Shown here in pieces: positions 1 through 6,998 of a DNA stretch of 32,784 nucleotides. Source of the DNA: a virus. The position numbers were made by a program, and so were the translations under genes. Location: positions 1 to 32,784 of the IMG/VR virus record IMGVR_UViG_3300024346_000287. One strand, given 5' to 3'. Under the pieces are notes generated by a model. That model was not told where the DNA came from, made no database searches, and saw only the letters and a list, made by a program, of their open reading frames with translations. How positions within the stretch are numbered: the first letter of the stretch is position 1; every line of letters starts with the position of its first letter.

Positions 1-177
1 GACGTTGAGACCGTATCAGGCGGATTTGTTATGAGAATTATTGACGCAAATTCCAATGTCATTGGAGCGACCGGCGAATTTGTCGGCACAGGCCAACCTA
101 TGAAAATCCATTGCTATTCATACGGCAATTTCTGGCACGAGTTTGACGATATATCAGTAATTGACTTAGGGGCTTAA
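1..177 (+). CDS. C-terminal end of a probable phage virion protein (5' truncated)
   Basis: An open frame runs from the first base to a TAA at 175-177, giving 58 residues of the C-terminus of a gene that begins before the window. The end reads VIDLGA and is rich in Gly, Ile and aromatic residues, as in beta-rich phage appendage proteins. I do not recognise a family. Its place just before three adhesin-type genes suggests a tail or fibre component, but that is inferred from context only. Confidence 0.6.
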   Translation, partial: DVETVSGGFVMRIIDANSNVIGATGEFVGTGQPMKIHCYSYGNFWHEFDDISVIDLGA

Positions 178-197
178 CTTTATAAAGGAACAATAAT

Positions 198-248
198 ATG
201 AGTGCATACAAATTTCGACCAGGAAGACTACAACAAACAGCGTTTGGG
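198..248 (+). repeat. Anchor-peptide coding repeat, copy 1
   Basis: This 51-nt repeat encodes 17 residues beginning MSAYKF and ending TAFG. It differs from copy 2 (1461-1511) at 3 positions and from copy 3 (2037-2087) at 2. Unlike copies 2 and 3 it is not preceded by the CTAAATAGTAGAATAGGA leader. Confidence 0.95.
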
Positions 249-374
249 ACTGATGCGGGCCCAGTCACGATAGACGTCACATTAAGCCAAGTAAGCTCAT
301 ATGTAGTTTTAATACCTAAAGATACATTGCTCAGAGACGTAAATGCATACGTCGTGCTAGAACCGAACCCATAA
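198..374 (+). CDS. 58-aa protein with the shared MSAYKFRPGRLQQTAFG N-terminus
   Basis: This small gene has an ATG at 198, a Shine-Dalgarno AAGGAA 7 nt upstream (185-190) and a TAA at 372-374. Residues 1-17 are nearly identical to the N-termini of the proteins starting at 1461 and 2037. The remaining 41 residues are different, short and beta-prone (VSSYVVLIPKD). It may be the shortest member of a cassette family in which a fixed N-terminal tag, perhaps a virion-docking peptide, carries variable C-terminal domains. The following gene at 387 starts 12 nt downstream on its own strong ribosome site (AAGGAG, 373-378) and lacks the tag, so the two could form a two-part version of the cassette. I see no frameshift joining them. 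The docking role is inference. Confidence 0.8.
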   Translation: MSAYKFRPGRLQQTAFGTDAGPVTIDVTLSQVSSYVVLIPKDTLLRDVNAYVVLEPNP

Positions 375-386
375 GGAGAAAACAGA

Positions 387-1394
387 ATGTCACTTTTATT
401 CGCAACAAATACAATATCAGATATGGTAGTCGTTACACCGAGTCGTATCGTGGATATTGTTCCGCCAAATCTGTCATATATCGAAACAGACTATACCAGC
501 ACAGCAATCAGGATAGAAGCCAGCGGCGATGTACCATTAATGGCTTACTTCGATCATGCCGAAAGCGTAGGAAAGTATTGGTTTCATACATATATGCGAG
601 TAGGTAGTAACTACGGCGACTCACGGATGACCGGTCATATGTGGTATTTTAAAGATGCTAACGGAGTTCTTATAGCTTCTGTTGATGTGAACGTAGGCTT
701 TCTTCGCGCTGGTGCACATGGAACTGCAAATGTCTATGGCGCTAACTTCTCCCCCGGCAATGGCGCTATTTCGAATTGGGACGTTTCCGTTGATCTTTCA
801 GGAACTACTATCGTAGTAGATGTTTTCCAAAATGGCGTTCTCCAAAGTACAGCCACAGCTACAAAGACAGGAGCACAGACTCTTGGAATTTCTACTGTAG
901 AAATTTACTTTGCTGACCAAGGATTTGGCCCGACGTTTGACGGGTATCACTACATGTCGCAGATTATCGTCCGCGATGGCGATGAAGCTACATTTGACAT
1001 GAACCTTAAAGAAATATTGATTAACGCGCAAGGAACATATAATGATTGGTCCGGCACTGTATCAGATATCAATGACCGAGACAATTCTACCGCAGCATTC
1101 ACTTTTAATACGCTGCAAAAAACTTCTTACACATACCCAGCAGTGACTGTCCCTATCACCGAATCAATTAAAGAATTCGTAGTAAACTATAATGGAATCG
1201 CGACAGGTGCTACCATTGGAACCCTAACCCCCTTTCTGAGAATAGGCGGTGTAGATTATACAACTGGCAGTAGCATTAATGTTGCTGGCCCCAACCCGTT
1301 ACCTACAATATTTCTTACCGACCCTTCTACAGACCTAGGATGGACAGCAACTTCAGTTTCAGCAGTAGAAGTAGGAATTGAATCAGGTGTGTGA
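387..1394 (+). CDS. Lectin-like (LamG/concanavalin-type) phage virion protein
   Basis: This 335-residue protein has a well placed Shine-Dalgarno AAGGAG 8 nt before the ATG. The first 200 or so residues look like a concanavalin/LamG-type beta sandwich: short beta strands, FHTYMRVGS near residue 68, then a FDGYHYMSQIIVRDGD stretch near residue 190. The latter resembles a segment (YSQVIVADED type) that I recall from many phage structural proteins. It is followed by a second module starting GTYNDWSGTVSDINDRD. The likely job is a surface-exposed fibre or decoration protein that binds host or environmental glycans. It lies between copies of the anchor cassette but lacks the anchor itself. No enzyme motif is visible. 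Virion location is inferred from family resemblance and position. Confidence 0.7.
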   Translation: MSLLFATNTISDMVVVTPSRIVDIVPPNLSYIETDYTSTAIRIEASGDVPLMAYFDHAESVGKYWFHTYMRVGSNYGDSRMTGHMWYFKDANGVLIASVDVNVGFLRAGAHGTANVYGANFSPGNGAISNWDVSVDLSGTTIVVDVFQNGVLQSTATATKTGAQTLGISTVEIYFADQGFGPTFDGYHYMSQIIVRDGDEATFDMNLKEILINAQGTYNDWSGTVSDINDRDNSTAAFTFNTLQKTSYTYPAVTVPITESIKEFVVNYNGIATGATIGTLTPFLRIGGVDYTTGSSINVAGPNPLPTIFLTDPSTDLGWTATSVSAVEVGIESGV

Positions 1395-1433
1395 TTTGGC
1401 AACTGACTGATAAAGTGTAATTAATAGTGCGGA

Positions 1434-1441
1434 ACTAAATA
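1434..1441 (+). promoter_or_regulatory. Putative T4-type late promoter box ACTAAATA
   Basis: The box ends 19 nt before the ATG at 1461 and sits in a 66-nt intergenic gap. It matches the CTAAATA/NATAAATA late box of marine T4-like phages, and the 26-nt segment 1435-1460 recurs almost exactly at 2011-2036. Transcription was not tested; the call rests on motif, position and repetition. Confidence 0.6.
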
Positions 1442-1511
1442 GTAGAATAGGATAAACAATATGAGTGCGTACAAATTTCGACCAGGAAGATTACAACAAG
1501 CAGCGTTTGGG
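1435..1511 (+). repeat. Promoter-leader plus anchor repeat, copy 2
   Basis: This unit joins the leader CTAAATAGTAGAATAGGATA (1435-1454, continuing to 1460) to the 51-nt anchor-coding sequence. Against copy 3 (2011-2087) the leader differs at 1 of 26 positions and the coding part at 3 of 51. Identity falls away immediately after the TTTGGG at the end of the anchor. Confidence 0.95.
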
Positions 1512-1994
1512 GGCATCAGTCTACCTGACACTGGATCCCAGTATTGGCGACTTTTCTTTGCCTATAACGGCTCTGACACAATTTCTGCGTCTAGGATACA
1601 AATGTTCGCAGCAACCTTAGCTGAGGGTGGTGCAGCGTCTACTACAGACCTAGCTACAGGTCGAACTGGAGACGTTATCGTAAGTTCAGCTACTCGCTTC
1701 ACCCCTGGAGACGGTTTTCCCGGAAATCTTGTTGACGTCAGTTCGACTTCATTCTGGCAAGCCACAACGACTACAAATGCTTGGGCCGGAATTAACTTCG
1801 GAGAGCCTACAATAATCCGAGGTGTTTCAGTATCGTCACGCGGCGGCGGCTTTGGTCAAAGCCAATCACCTAGAGCCCTTCGTGTAGATAAGTCCGACGA
1901 CGGTGTAAGTTGGACTACTGAGTGGAACCAAGGAGACATCGGTACATGGACCACCACCGCAGGTCAAACAAAGCGGTATGACATCCCATCGTGA
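1461..1994 (+). CDS. Anchor-tagged adhesin with discoidin (F5/8 type C)-like domain
   Basis: This 177-residue protein begins with the 17-residue shared tag MSAYKFRPGRLQQAAFG. After a short linker, residues 26-177 look like a discoidin/F5-8 type C galactose-binding fold. YWRLFF opens the domain, ATGRTGDV and TSFWQ fall in the middle, and WAGINFGEPTIIRGV with LRVDKSDDGVSWTTEW matches the usual core of a buried strand followed by a D-G-x-x-W turn. Such domains usually bind carbohydrate or membrane surfaces. The likely role is a receptor-binding or capsid/tail decoration protein, with the tag as the virion-attachment part. AGGA (1449-1452) is the ribosome site. The gene probably has its own late promoter. 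The domain call is by eye; the attachment role is inference. Confidence 0.75.
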   Translation: MSAYKFRPGRLQQAAFGGISLPDTGSQYWRLFFAYNGSDTISASRIQMFAATLAEGGAASTTDLATGRTGDVIVSSATRFTPGDGFPGNLVDVSSTSFWQATTTTNAWAGINFGEPTIIRGVSVSSRGGGFGQSQSPRALRVDKSDDGVSWTTEWNQGDIGTWTTTAGQTKRYDIPS

Positions 1995-2009
1995 CACCTT
2001 GTTTACAAT

Positions 2010-2017
2010 GCTAAATA
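2010..2017 (+). promoter_or_regulatory. Putative T4-type late promoter box GCTAAATA
   Basis: This is the same box as at 1434-1441 and again ends 19 nt before the start codon, here 2037. It belongs to the repeated leader 2011-2036. Confidence 0.6.
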
Positions 2018-2087
2018 GTAGAATAGGACAAACAATATGAGTGCATACAGATTTCGACCAGGAAGATTACAACAAACAGCGTTTGGG
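2011..2087 (+). repeat. Promoter-leader plus anchor repeat, copy 3
   Basis: This is the third anchor copy (coding part 2037-2087, MSAYRF...TAFG) with the second full copy of the leader. A degenerate leader with an extra TAG triplet appears a fourth time at 2756-2780, in front of a gene that does not carry the anchor. Confidence 0.95.
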
Positions 2088-2732
2088 AGTGCAACACCCC
2101 CTGCCGCACCTGCAAGTCCTTTCCCCTACATAGTTCCAGACCTTGTGTTTGCTTCTACACGCGCTCCTGGAGCAAGTGGTCTGGTTGACTATCCTAACGC
2201 AGAACTCTTGCAGGAAGGCGACATCATTCTTGTGATGTGTGCGGCTGACGCAGGTAACATGAGCGAGGCTAATACAGCGGGTTGGACGAAGGTATTAGGG
2301 GGTGATGGGTCAGTAGCAACTAGAGTGTTCTACCAAGTAGTAGGGCCGACACCCCCCACACAAGTCATTCAGTTTACTGGTGCAGTCTCAGGGCAAAACC
2401 TCGCGATAACTATCCGTGATAGCAGAGGTATCCGAGGAACTTTTGAAGATTACACCTTTGTAAGCGTCTCGTCTTTGGCGGCAGCGGTGGCAACCCCCGT
2501 TGAGGCTAACGAACTTGTCATAACTTATGTCGCTATTGACGACCGATCAACCGCGCCAGGAGTGTTCCCTAACGCAATTGACAACTATTTTTCTGGTGCT
2601 CCAGGCGGAACAGTCGCTATGGCCTCACAGGTATCCGCTGGCGCTGGCCCTGTGTCTTGGACTTCTGCTTGGGGTAGCTTTGGCTTCGAGCCTATCATTC
2701 GCGCAGCGTTTTCATTCTCGCCAATAGTGTAA
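2037..2732 (+). CDS. Anchor-tagged variable virion/adhesin protein
   Basis: This 231-residue protein carries the shared tag at residues 1-17, then a Pro/Ala linker (ATPPAAPASPFP) and a beta-rich domain. Strands such as GDIILVMCAAD (about residue 61), GWTKVLGG and ELVITYVAIDD resemble beta-sandwich domains common in phage tail and adhesin proteins, where a strand ending in G-D-x-x-x-V is typical. The C-terminus ends in alternating hydrophobic residues (AAFSFSPIV). I recognise no catalytic motif. Leader and start match those of the 1461 gene, so both are probably expressed late and placed on the same virion structure, with different binding domains. Role is inferred. Confidence 0.7.
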   Translation: MSAYRFRPGRLQQTAFGSATPPAAPASPFPYIVPDLVFASTRAPGASGLVDYPNAELLQEGDIILVMCAADAGNMSEANTAGWTKVLGGDGSVATRVFYQVVGPTPPTQVIQFTGAVSGQNLAITIRDSRGIRGTFEDYTFVSVSSLAAAVATPVEANELVITYVAIDDRSTAPGVFPNAIDNYFSGAPGGTVAMASQVSAGAGPVSWTSAWGSFGFEPIIRAAFSFSPIV

Positions 2733-2754
2733 AATCAGATGGACCTGCTACAAT

Positions 2755-2762
2755 GCTAAATA
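2755..2762 (+). promoter_or_regulatory. Putative T4-type late promoter box GCTAAATA (degenerate leader copy)
   Basis: The box lies 26 nt upstream of the GTG at 2789. The leader here reads with one extra TAG triplet compared with the copies at 1435 and 2011, and diverges after AATAGG. It probably starts the transcript for the conserved structural genes downstream. Confidence 0.55.
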
Positions 2763-2788
2763 GTAGTAGAATAGAATAGGTAATATAC

Positions 2789-3364
2789 GTGGATCAACTC
2801 AATTTAAAGATAACAGGACACGTCCTTATAAAGGACTTTGACACAGGCGAAACCATACTTAATCGTCGCAATGCAATCCATCTTGAAAACATGGTCTTTG
2901 CACTTGCAAGTGCTGCAACCAATACCGCAAATAGTAATGGGTTCGAAGGCTTTATCTATCAGATGGCGTTTGGCAACGGCGGTGTAGTAATTGATGGGGT
3001 AGGCAACGTCGTATACAACGACACTAGAACAACTGATATTACAGACACGTTGTACAATCAAACTTATTCAAAAGTAGTAGACAACACACTCGAATACAGT
3101 GCTCTTGATAATACTACTGTGGTAAACGAAAGTGGAACCACATATAGCGACATAGTCGTTACGTGCACATTAGACTATAGCGAACCTGCAGGACAGGACG
3201 CACTTGATAACACAACTGACCCAGAGGCAGAATTTGTGTTTGACGAGATTGGCTTAGTGTCACAACAAGGTAGATTGCTAACGCATTTGATCTTTCACCC
3301 CGTGCAAAAAAGTGCGAATAGAAAGTTGCAAGTGATCTATACCGTTAGAATTGCGACAGGATAA
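2789..3364 (+). CDS. Conserved T4-like marine phage virion protein
   Basis: This 191-residue protein starts at GTG with a weak AATAGG site; no in-frame ATG fits the N-terminus better. It opens with an N-terminal strand region (LKITGHVLIKDFDTGETIL), followed by RNAIHLENM, MAFGNGG (about residues 53-59), YSDIVVTCTLDYSEP and a C-terminal LLTHLIFHPVQKS. I recognise this pattern from structural proteins that recur in T4-like cyanophages and related marine phages, in clusters with the two genes that follow. The exact place in the virion is not known to me; distal tail or fibre region is the likely setting. Only 3 nt separate it from the next gene, suggesting co-transcription. Confidence 0.8.
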   Translation: MDQLNLKITGHVLIKDFDTGETILNRRNAIHLENMVFALASAATNTANSNGFEGFIYQMAFGNGGVVIDGVGNVVYNDTRTTDITDTLYNQTYSKVVDNTLEYSALDNTTVVNESGTTYSDIVVTCTLDYSEPAGQDALDNTTDPEAEFVFDEIGLVSQQGRLLTHLIFHPVQKSANRKLQVIYTVRIATG

Positions 3365-3367
3365 AAG

Positions 3368-4450
3368 ATGGCATATACAGTTGATTTTACAGACGGAACT
3401 AAACCTTCAATTACAGTCACCAATGCTGGTGTAGACACAAGTACCAACATTGCACTTGTTGGTCAAGGCTACACTAGCTATGGTGAAGTAGTTGCTGAAG
3501 ACTTACTACACTTACTGGAAAATTTCGCGAGTGGTTCCGCACCGACAAAACCAGTAGAAGGACAATTTTGGTTTGACAGCGTTAACAAAAGTCCAAAATA
3601 TTTTGACAACACAGTGTCAAACAGTGGTAATTGGAAAAGCTTGTCAAGCATGACAGTACAAGCAGGTCCGCCAATTGGCGTTGGCGAAGCTGATGGACAC
3701 TTTTGGTTAGACATTGGTACAGGCGAATTATATTTGTATTATAATGGTACTTGGGTTTCAATCGGTAACAGTAGCACAAATACTCGCATCATTGCAAGAT
3801 CGAGATTTGACACGCTAAACGTAGCACACGAAACATTGGAAACAATTGTAAATGGCCAAATTGTAACCATTTACGCATCAGACAAAATTGCAGTTGGTGT
3901 TGACAGTAACGGCGGCTTTGTTCCGCAAACAACTGGTTTCAACACAGAATACCTTGAAGACGGAGTAACGTTACTGTCGACACACTTCCCTACTATCAAG
4001 CAGGGTGAAAATATGAACCTCAGCGATGAGTATATTTTTAACGGTACTGCTCTTGACGCACTATACGCTGACCTTGCAGAACGTTATGAAGCTGACGCTG
4101 TTTATCCTTATGGTACAGTTGTAAAAATTGGCGGCAATAAAGAGATTACACAAACTGACAAAGACTATTGCAGTGATGTGTTTGGTGTTATTTCTGACAA
4201 TCCAGCGGTGCGCATGAACAGTGGTGCAGGTGATTCAAAAACACATCCATATGTTGCTCTTAGTGGACGCATTCCATGCCGCGTTGTAGGCAAGGTAAAT
4301 AAAGGTGAGAGACTTGTATCTAGTACAGTTCCAGGCCATGCAATGGCAGGCACTGACGGCCTTTACCACCAAGTAGTAATTGGCCGTGCATTAGAAACTA
4401 AAATTAATGATGAAGCAGGTATCATCGAGATCGTAGTAGGAACAAAGTAA
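3368..4450 (+). CDS. T4-like virion structural protein with W-repeat and Peptidase_G2-like C-terminal region
   Basis: This 360-residue protein begins MAYTVDFTDG, as in a family of marine T4-like structural proteins. Residues 40-125 hold two copies of a repeated unit with a G-x-F-W-x-D core (EGQFWFDS and DGHFWLDIGTGELYLYYNGTW). The C-terminal third contains ADLAERYEAD (about residue 236), GTVVKIGG, VFGVISDNPAVRM and VALSGRIPCRVVGKVNKGERL. That order resembles the Peptidase_G2-like intramolecular chaperone/shaft domain of phage fibre proteins, although I cannot confirm the autocleavage residues. It is probably a fibre or tail-collar component that trimerises. It is coupled closely to the genes on both sides (3 nt and 1 nt gaps). 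Confidence 0.8.
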   Translation: MAYTVDFTDGTKPSITVTNAGVDTSTNIALVGQGYTSYGEVVAEDLLHLLENFASGSAPTKPVEGQFWFDSVNKSPKYFDNTVSNSGNWKSLSSMTVQAGPPIGVGEADGHFWLDIGTGELYLYYNGTWVSIGNSSTNTRIIARSRFDTLNVAHETLETIVNGQIVTIYASDKIAVGVDSNGGFVPQTTGFNTEYLEDGVTLLSTHFPTIKQGENMNLSDEYIFNGTALDALYADLAERYEADAVYPYGTVVKIGGNKEITQTDKDYCSDVFGVISDNPAVRMNSGAGDSKTHPYVALSGRIPCRVVGKVNKGERLVSSTVPGHAMAGTDGLYHQVVIGRALETKINDEAGIIEIVVGTK

Positions 4451-4451
4451 A

Positions 4452-5696
4452 GTGGTATTAGCAGCCGGCCAAAAAATTGAAGCAGTAGATTATGATGCAA
4501 TTGCAATTGCTGTTAACACTGTCTTTAGTGACACTTCAAATGGAAGTGGCGGCCCTGCCGTCTTAACATGTTCGACATCAGATCAAATTTTATTTACGCC
4601 TGCATTGGCAACTGGCGTAGGTGAAATCTTTACTGTGACCAGTTCTATTGAAGCAAGTGATTATATTGCAGTTGATGTTAATGGTGTACCATTAATTGGC
4701 AGCGATGTAACATTTGATTATATCAACAATCAATTTACAGTTAACATATCGATTACTGCTGGTCACAACGTGAGAGCATATCGCCGCACATTACACATAA
4801 AGGGTTGGGGGCAAACTCCAGCTAGTGTTTATCCACATCCAACCTATCCAACCGATCCATTTGCAGAAAGCAAAATATTAGAAGCCAATATTAACAACTT
4901 AATTGACAAAACTAATGTTATGACAACACGGATCGGCAGTACCGTTGAACTTACACGTATTGCACAAGGTGCTAAAATCTTTGCAAGTGACCAAACTACA
5001 ATAACAGACACAATTGACAATGAAGTAACAAATGGTAATCAGTTTGATAATGTTGTTGCGACTGTGACTAATGTAGCTGCACAGATTTCTCGTTCGACAG
5101 ATTGGTCTAATAAATTAACGGCAACTGCTGAGTATAGATTTTCGAGTTATAACCAAGCACGTTATTTTTTTAACGCAGGCAATGAATTGCGTATGAGTTT
5201 AGAAATGACAGGTGACGTAGCAGATGTTGGATTTGTACATTGGGACCAAGTTGTTAGACAAATGGGTGCACTACAATTACAATGGGACACAACAACACAA
5301 ACTGGATATGAAGCTGGCACTTCTGAAGAAATTGGCTTTTACAGGTTAACTGATGCATTCCAAACTATATTTACAAGTTCAAGTCCATTAGGAACATATG
5401 ACGGCGACGGCGCAGCACCAGGAGAATATCCTACGGTACCAGCAGCACCAGGAGAATATTCCAATCTGTTTTTGCTGTTTGAAGCACGTTACAGAGAAGA
5501 AAGCGGTCAACATATTGTTGATATCCGTGTTACACTAGATGATTCTGCATTTGTTGCACAGGATATTGCAGGTACAATCACATTGAACGCTGGTTACAAA
5601 GCAGGTGATGATGTTACAGACAACTCAGCATCATATACAACCACATTACCAACTGTTGGCTTTGTCGACACATTAATAGATGTCGACGATACTTAA
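4452..5696 (+). CDS. T4-like virion structural protein
   Basis: This 414-residue protein starts at GTG one base after the previous stop. The opening LAAGQKIEAVDYDAIAIAVN matches the start of a structural protein family I know from T4-like cyanophages (AAGDxIxAxDYN...N type). A beta-rich middle follows, then a segment with FSSYNQARYFFNAGNELRMSL near residue 240, typical of the same family, and a GxxxGTYDGDG loop with two copies of AAPGEY. No enzymatic motif is visible. It is probably part of the tail fibre or baseplate periphery. The next gene is 64 nt away and has its own promoter, so this gene likely closes the structural transcript. No hairpin terminator is visible. Confidence 0.75.
   Translation: MVLAAGQKIEAVDYDAIAIAVNTVFSDTSNGSGGPAVLTCSTSDQILFTPALATGVGEIFTVTSSIEASDYIAVDVNGVPLIGSDVTFDYINNQFTVNISITAGHNVRAYRRTLHIKGWGQTPASVYPHPTYPTDPFAESKILEANINNLIDKTNVMTTRIGSTVELTRIAQGAKIFASDQTTITDTIDNEVTNGNQFDNVVATVTNVAAQISRSTDWSNKLTATAEYRFSSYNQARYFFNAGNELRMSLEMTGDVADVGFVHWDQVVRQMGALQLQWDTTTQTGYEAGTSEEIGFYRLTDAFQTIFTSSSPLGTYDGDGAAPGEYPTVPAAPGEYSNLFLLFEARYREESGQHIVDIRVTLDDSAFVAQDIAGTITLNAGYKAGDDVTDNSASYTTTLPTVGFVDTLIDVDDT
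5412..5459 (+). repeat. 18-bp tandem direct repeat encoding AAPGEY
   Basis: The sequence GCAGCACCAGGAGAATAT occurs at 5412-5429 and 5442-5459, a 30-bp period within the structural gene. It gives two AAPGEY copies in a probable surface loop. Confidence 0.9.
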
Positions 5697-5709
5697 CCAC
5701 AAGTAATCG

Positions 5710-5738
5710 TTGACTTTTTTCAATAGATCAACTATAAT
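5710..5738 (+). promoter_or_regulatory. Sigma70-type promoter TTGACT-17-TATAAT
   Basis: The -35 box TTGACT (5710-5715) and -10 box TATAAT (5733-5738) are separated by exactly 17 nt in a 64-nt gap. The predicted start near 5745 leaves a short leader with AGGAG at 5751-5755 before the ATG at 5761. This would give the long downstream chain 5761-16917 its own transcript, separate from the structural genes. Confidence 0.75.
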
Positions 5739-5760
5739 CAATTAAACCATAGGAGTTATA

Positions 5761-6111
5761 ATGGATGAACGACTTGAGCGAGCTTTAGAGTTCGCAAAAT
5801 ACCGAACCACAATCGAGAACCAACGAGCCAATCTCAAACGCCGCTTTAAAGCAATGTGTACAGTGCATCACTCGAACGGTGTGTTTACTGCTGACCAAAC
5901 AACCATTGCGTTTGTTGCAGCATTGATCAGCAACAACACAAAGAATGCAGTGGTTGTTGACAAAAAAGACAACCCAATTGAAGTCAAGGACCTCAAAGAG
6001 TTCCAAGCGTTGTTGATCGACACCTACATGCAAGCTACTAACGAATATGCATCAGAGCATCAAAAGCTTGCTAAGGCGCGCAATATCAAGAAGGCGATGA
6101 ACTGGGAATGA
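5761..6111 (+). CDS. Small conserved T4-like marine phage protein, function unknown
   Basis: This 116-residue protein has strong signals: AGGAG 5 nt before the ATG. It begins MDERLERALEFAKYRTT and contains NQRANLKRRFKAM, then a TADQTTIAFVAALI stretch and a helical C-terminus ending MNWE. I recall proteins with this start (MDERLxxALEF) next to tail genes in many T4-like cyanophages, where they lack an assigned function. It is predicted mostly helical, soluble, with no signal peptide. As first gene behind the sigma70-type promoter it may be a chaperone or assembly factor for the adjacent tail proteins, but that is a guess. It overlaps the next gene by ATGA. Confidence 0.75.
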   Translation: MDERLERALEFAKYRTTIENQRANLKRRFKAMCTVHHSNGVFTADQTTIAFVAALISNNTKNAVVVDKKDNPIEVKDLKEFQALLIDTYMQATNEYASEHQKLAKARNIKKAMNWE

Positions 6112-6998
6112 CAGAGACAAAAGGTGTTTGCTTTTTTGCGTACAACACAGAACAAATTGACTATGGTCGTATTGCAGTAATGGCAGCACTCTTTGTTAAA
6201 CGCAATATGGTCAACAACAACACTTGTTTGATAACTGACCAAGGCACATGGGATTGGATATCACAGTCGCAATCCAAAGCTATGATTGACAGTGCGTTTG
6301 ATGAAGTTATATTGACACAAGGCGAACACAAGTCAAACTTGAGAGTGCATCATGATTCTCCTTGGACAAAGTTTCGCAGCGAATTTAGAAACTCCAACAA
6401 GCACAAAATTTTAGAGTATACTCCGTTCGACAAAACATTGTTGTTAGACATTGACTATATTGTACAAAACAACAACTTGGATTATTTGTTTGACAGCAAC
6501 GAAGAAATCTCTATGTATCACAATGCAACCAACTTAGACAATCAATTGCCTAAGGAACCAGAGCAACGATTAAAGCCGTACGGAATACCAATGCTTTGGA
6601 GCACAGTGGTTTACTTTGACAAACGCAGTGAACTGGCTAAATTGTTTTTTGATACGTGGGCGCATGTTGCAGAAAATTATGACTTCTACAAGTTCTTGTA
6701 TGGCTTTCCTCCGGGACTGTATCGCACAGACTTTTGTGTTAGCATTGCTGCACACATATTGAATGCACAAGGCACGGGTGAACTAGTTTCAAACTTTGCA
6801 GACGAAAGCATGATTTACATGTCGCAAAAAGATGACATCGTGCAAGTAACAGACATTGATGAATGGATCTACTTGGTAAACGACCGCACTGAAAACTGGA
6901 AAGACATCTTAACACGAGTAAAGAGTGAAAATGTTCACGTTATGAACAAACGCGCATTGGACAGGCATTACGATCAAATCATGAGGTTGCTAGCATGA
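6108..6998 (+). CDS. Glycosyltransferase-like protein (GT8/GT-A type)
   Basis: This 296-residue protein has a GT-A-like layout. The N-terminal strand is GVCFFAYNTEQIDYGRIAVMAA, NTCLITDQG follows near residue 38, DSPWTKFR near 83, and LLLDIDYIV carries a D114-x-D116 motif of the kind that holds the metal and sugar nucleotide. The spacing and the W-x-K-x-R before the DxD resemble GT8-like enzymes and uncharacterised marine phage relatives. The sugar donor and acceptor cannot be read. It overlaps its neighbours by ATGA on both sides and is directly followed by a related protein whose DxD is lost, so the two may work as a pair. No membrane segment is seen. Confidence 0.6.
   Translation: MTETKGVCFFAYNTEQIDYGRIAVMAALFVKRNMVNNNTCLITDQGTWDWISQSQSKAMIDSAFDEVILTQGEHKSNLRVHHDSPWTKFRSEFRNSNKHKILEYTPFDKTLLLDIDYIVQNNNLDYLFDSNEEISMYHNATNLDNQLPKEPEQRLKPYGIPMLWSTVVYFDKRSELAKLFFDTWAHVAENYDFYKFLYGFPPGLYRTDFCVSIAAHILNAQGTGELVSNFADESMIYMSQKDDIVQVTDIDEWIYLVNDRTENWKDILTRVKSENVHVMNKRALDRHYDQIMRLLA

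Noticed and set aside
198-248. The shared 17-residue tag as a RiPP leader peptide for the radical SAM enzymes
   Set aside because: The sequence after the tag is large, folded-looking and lectin-like in the longer copies, with no short variable core; the genes are about 8 kb from the nearest radical SAM gene. A virion anchor explains it better.
2733-2788. Terminator hairpins after the structural genes, here and at 5697-5760
   Set aside because: I looked for a GC-rich stem followed by a T run in the short gaps and found none; the TTTTTT at 5715-5720 lacks a stem.
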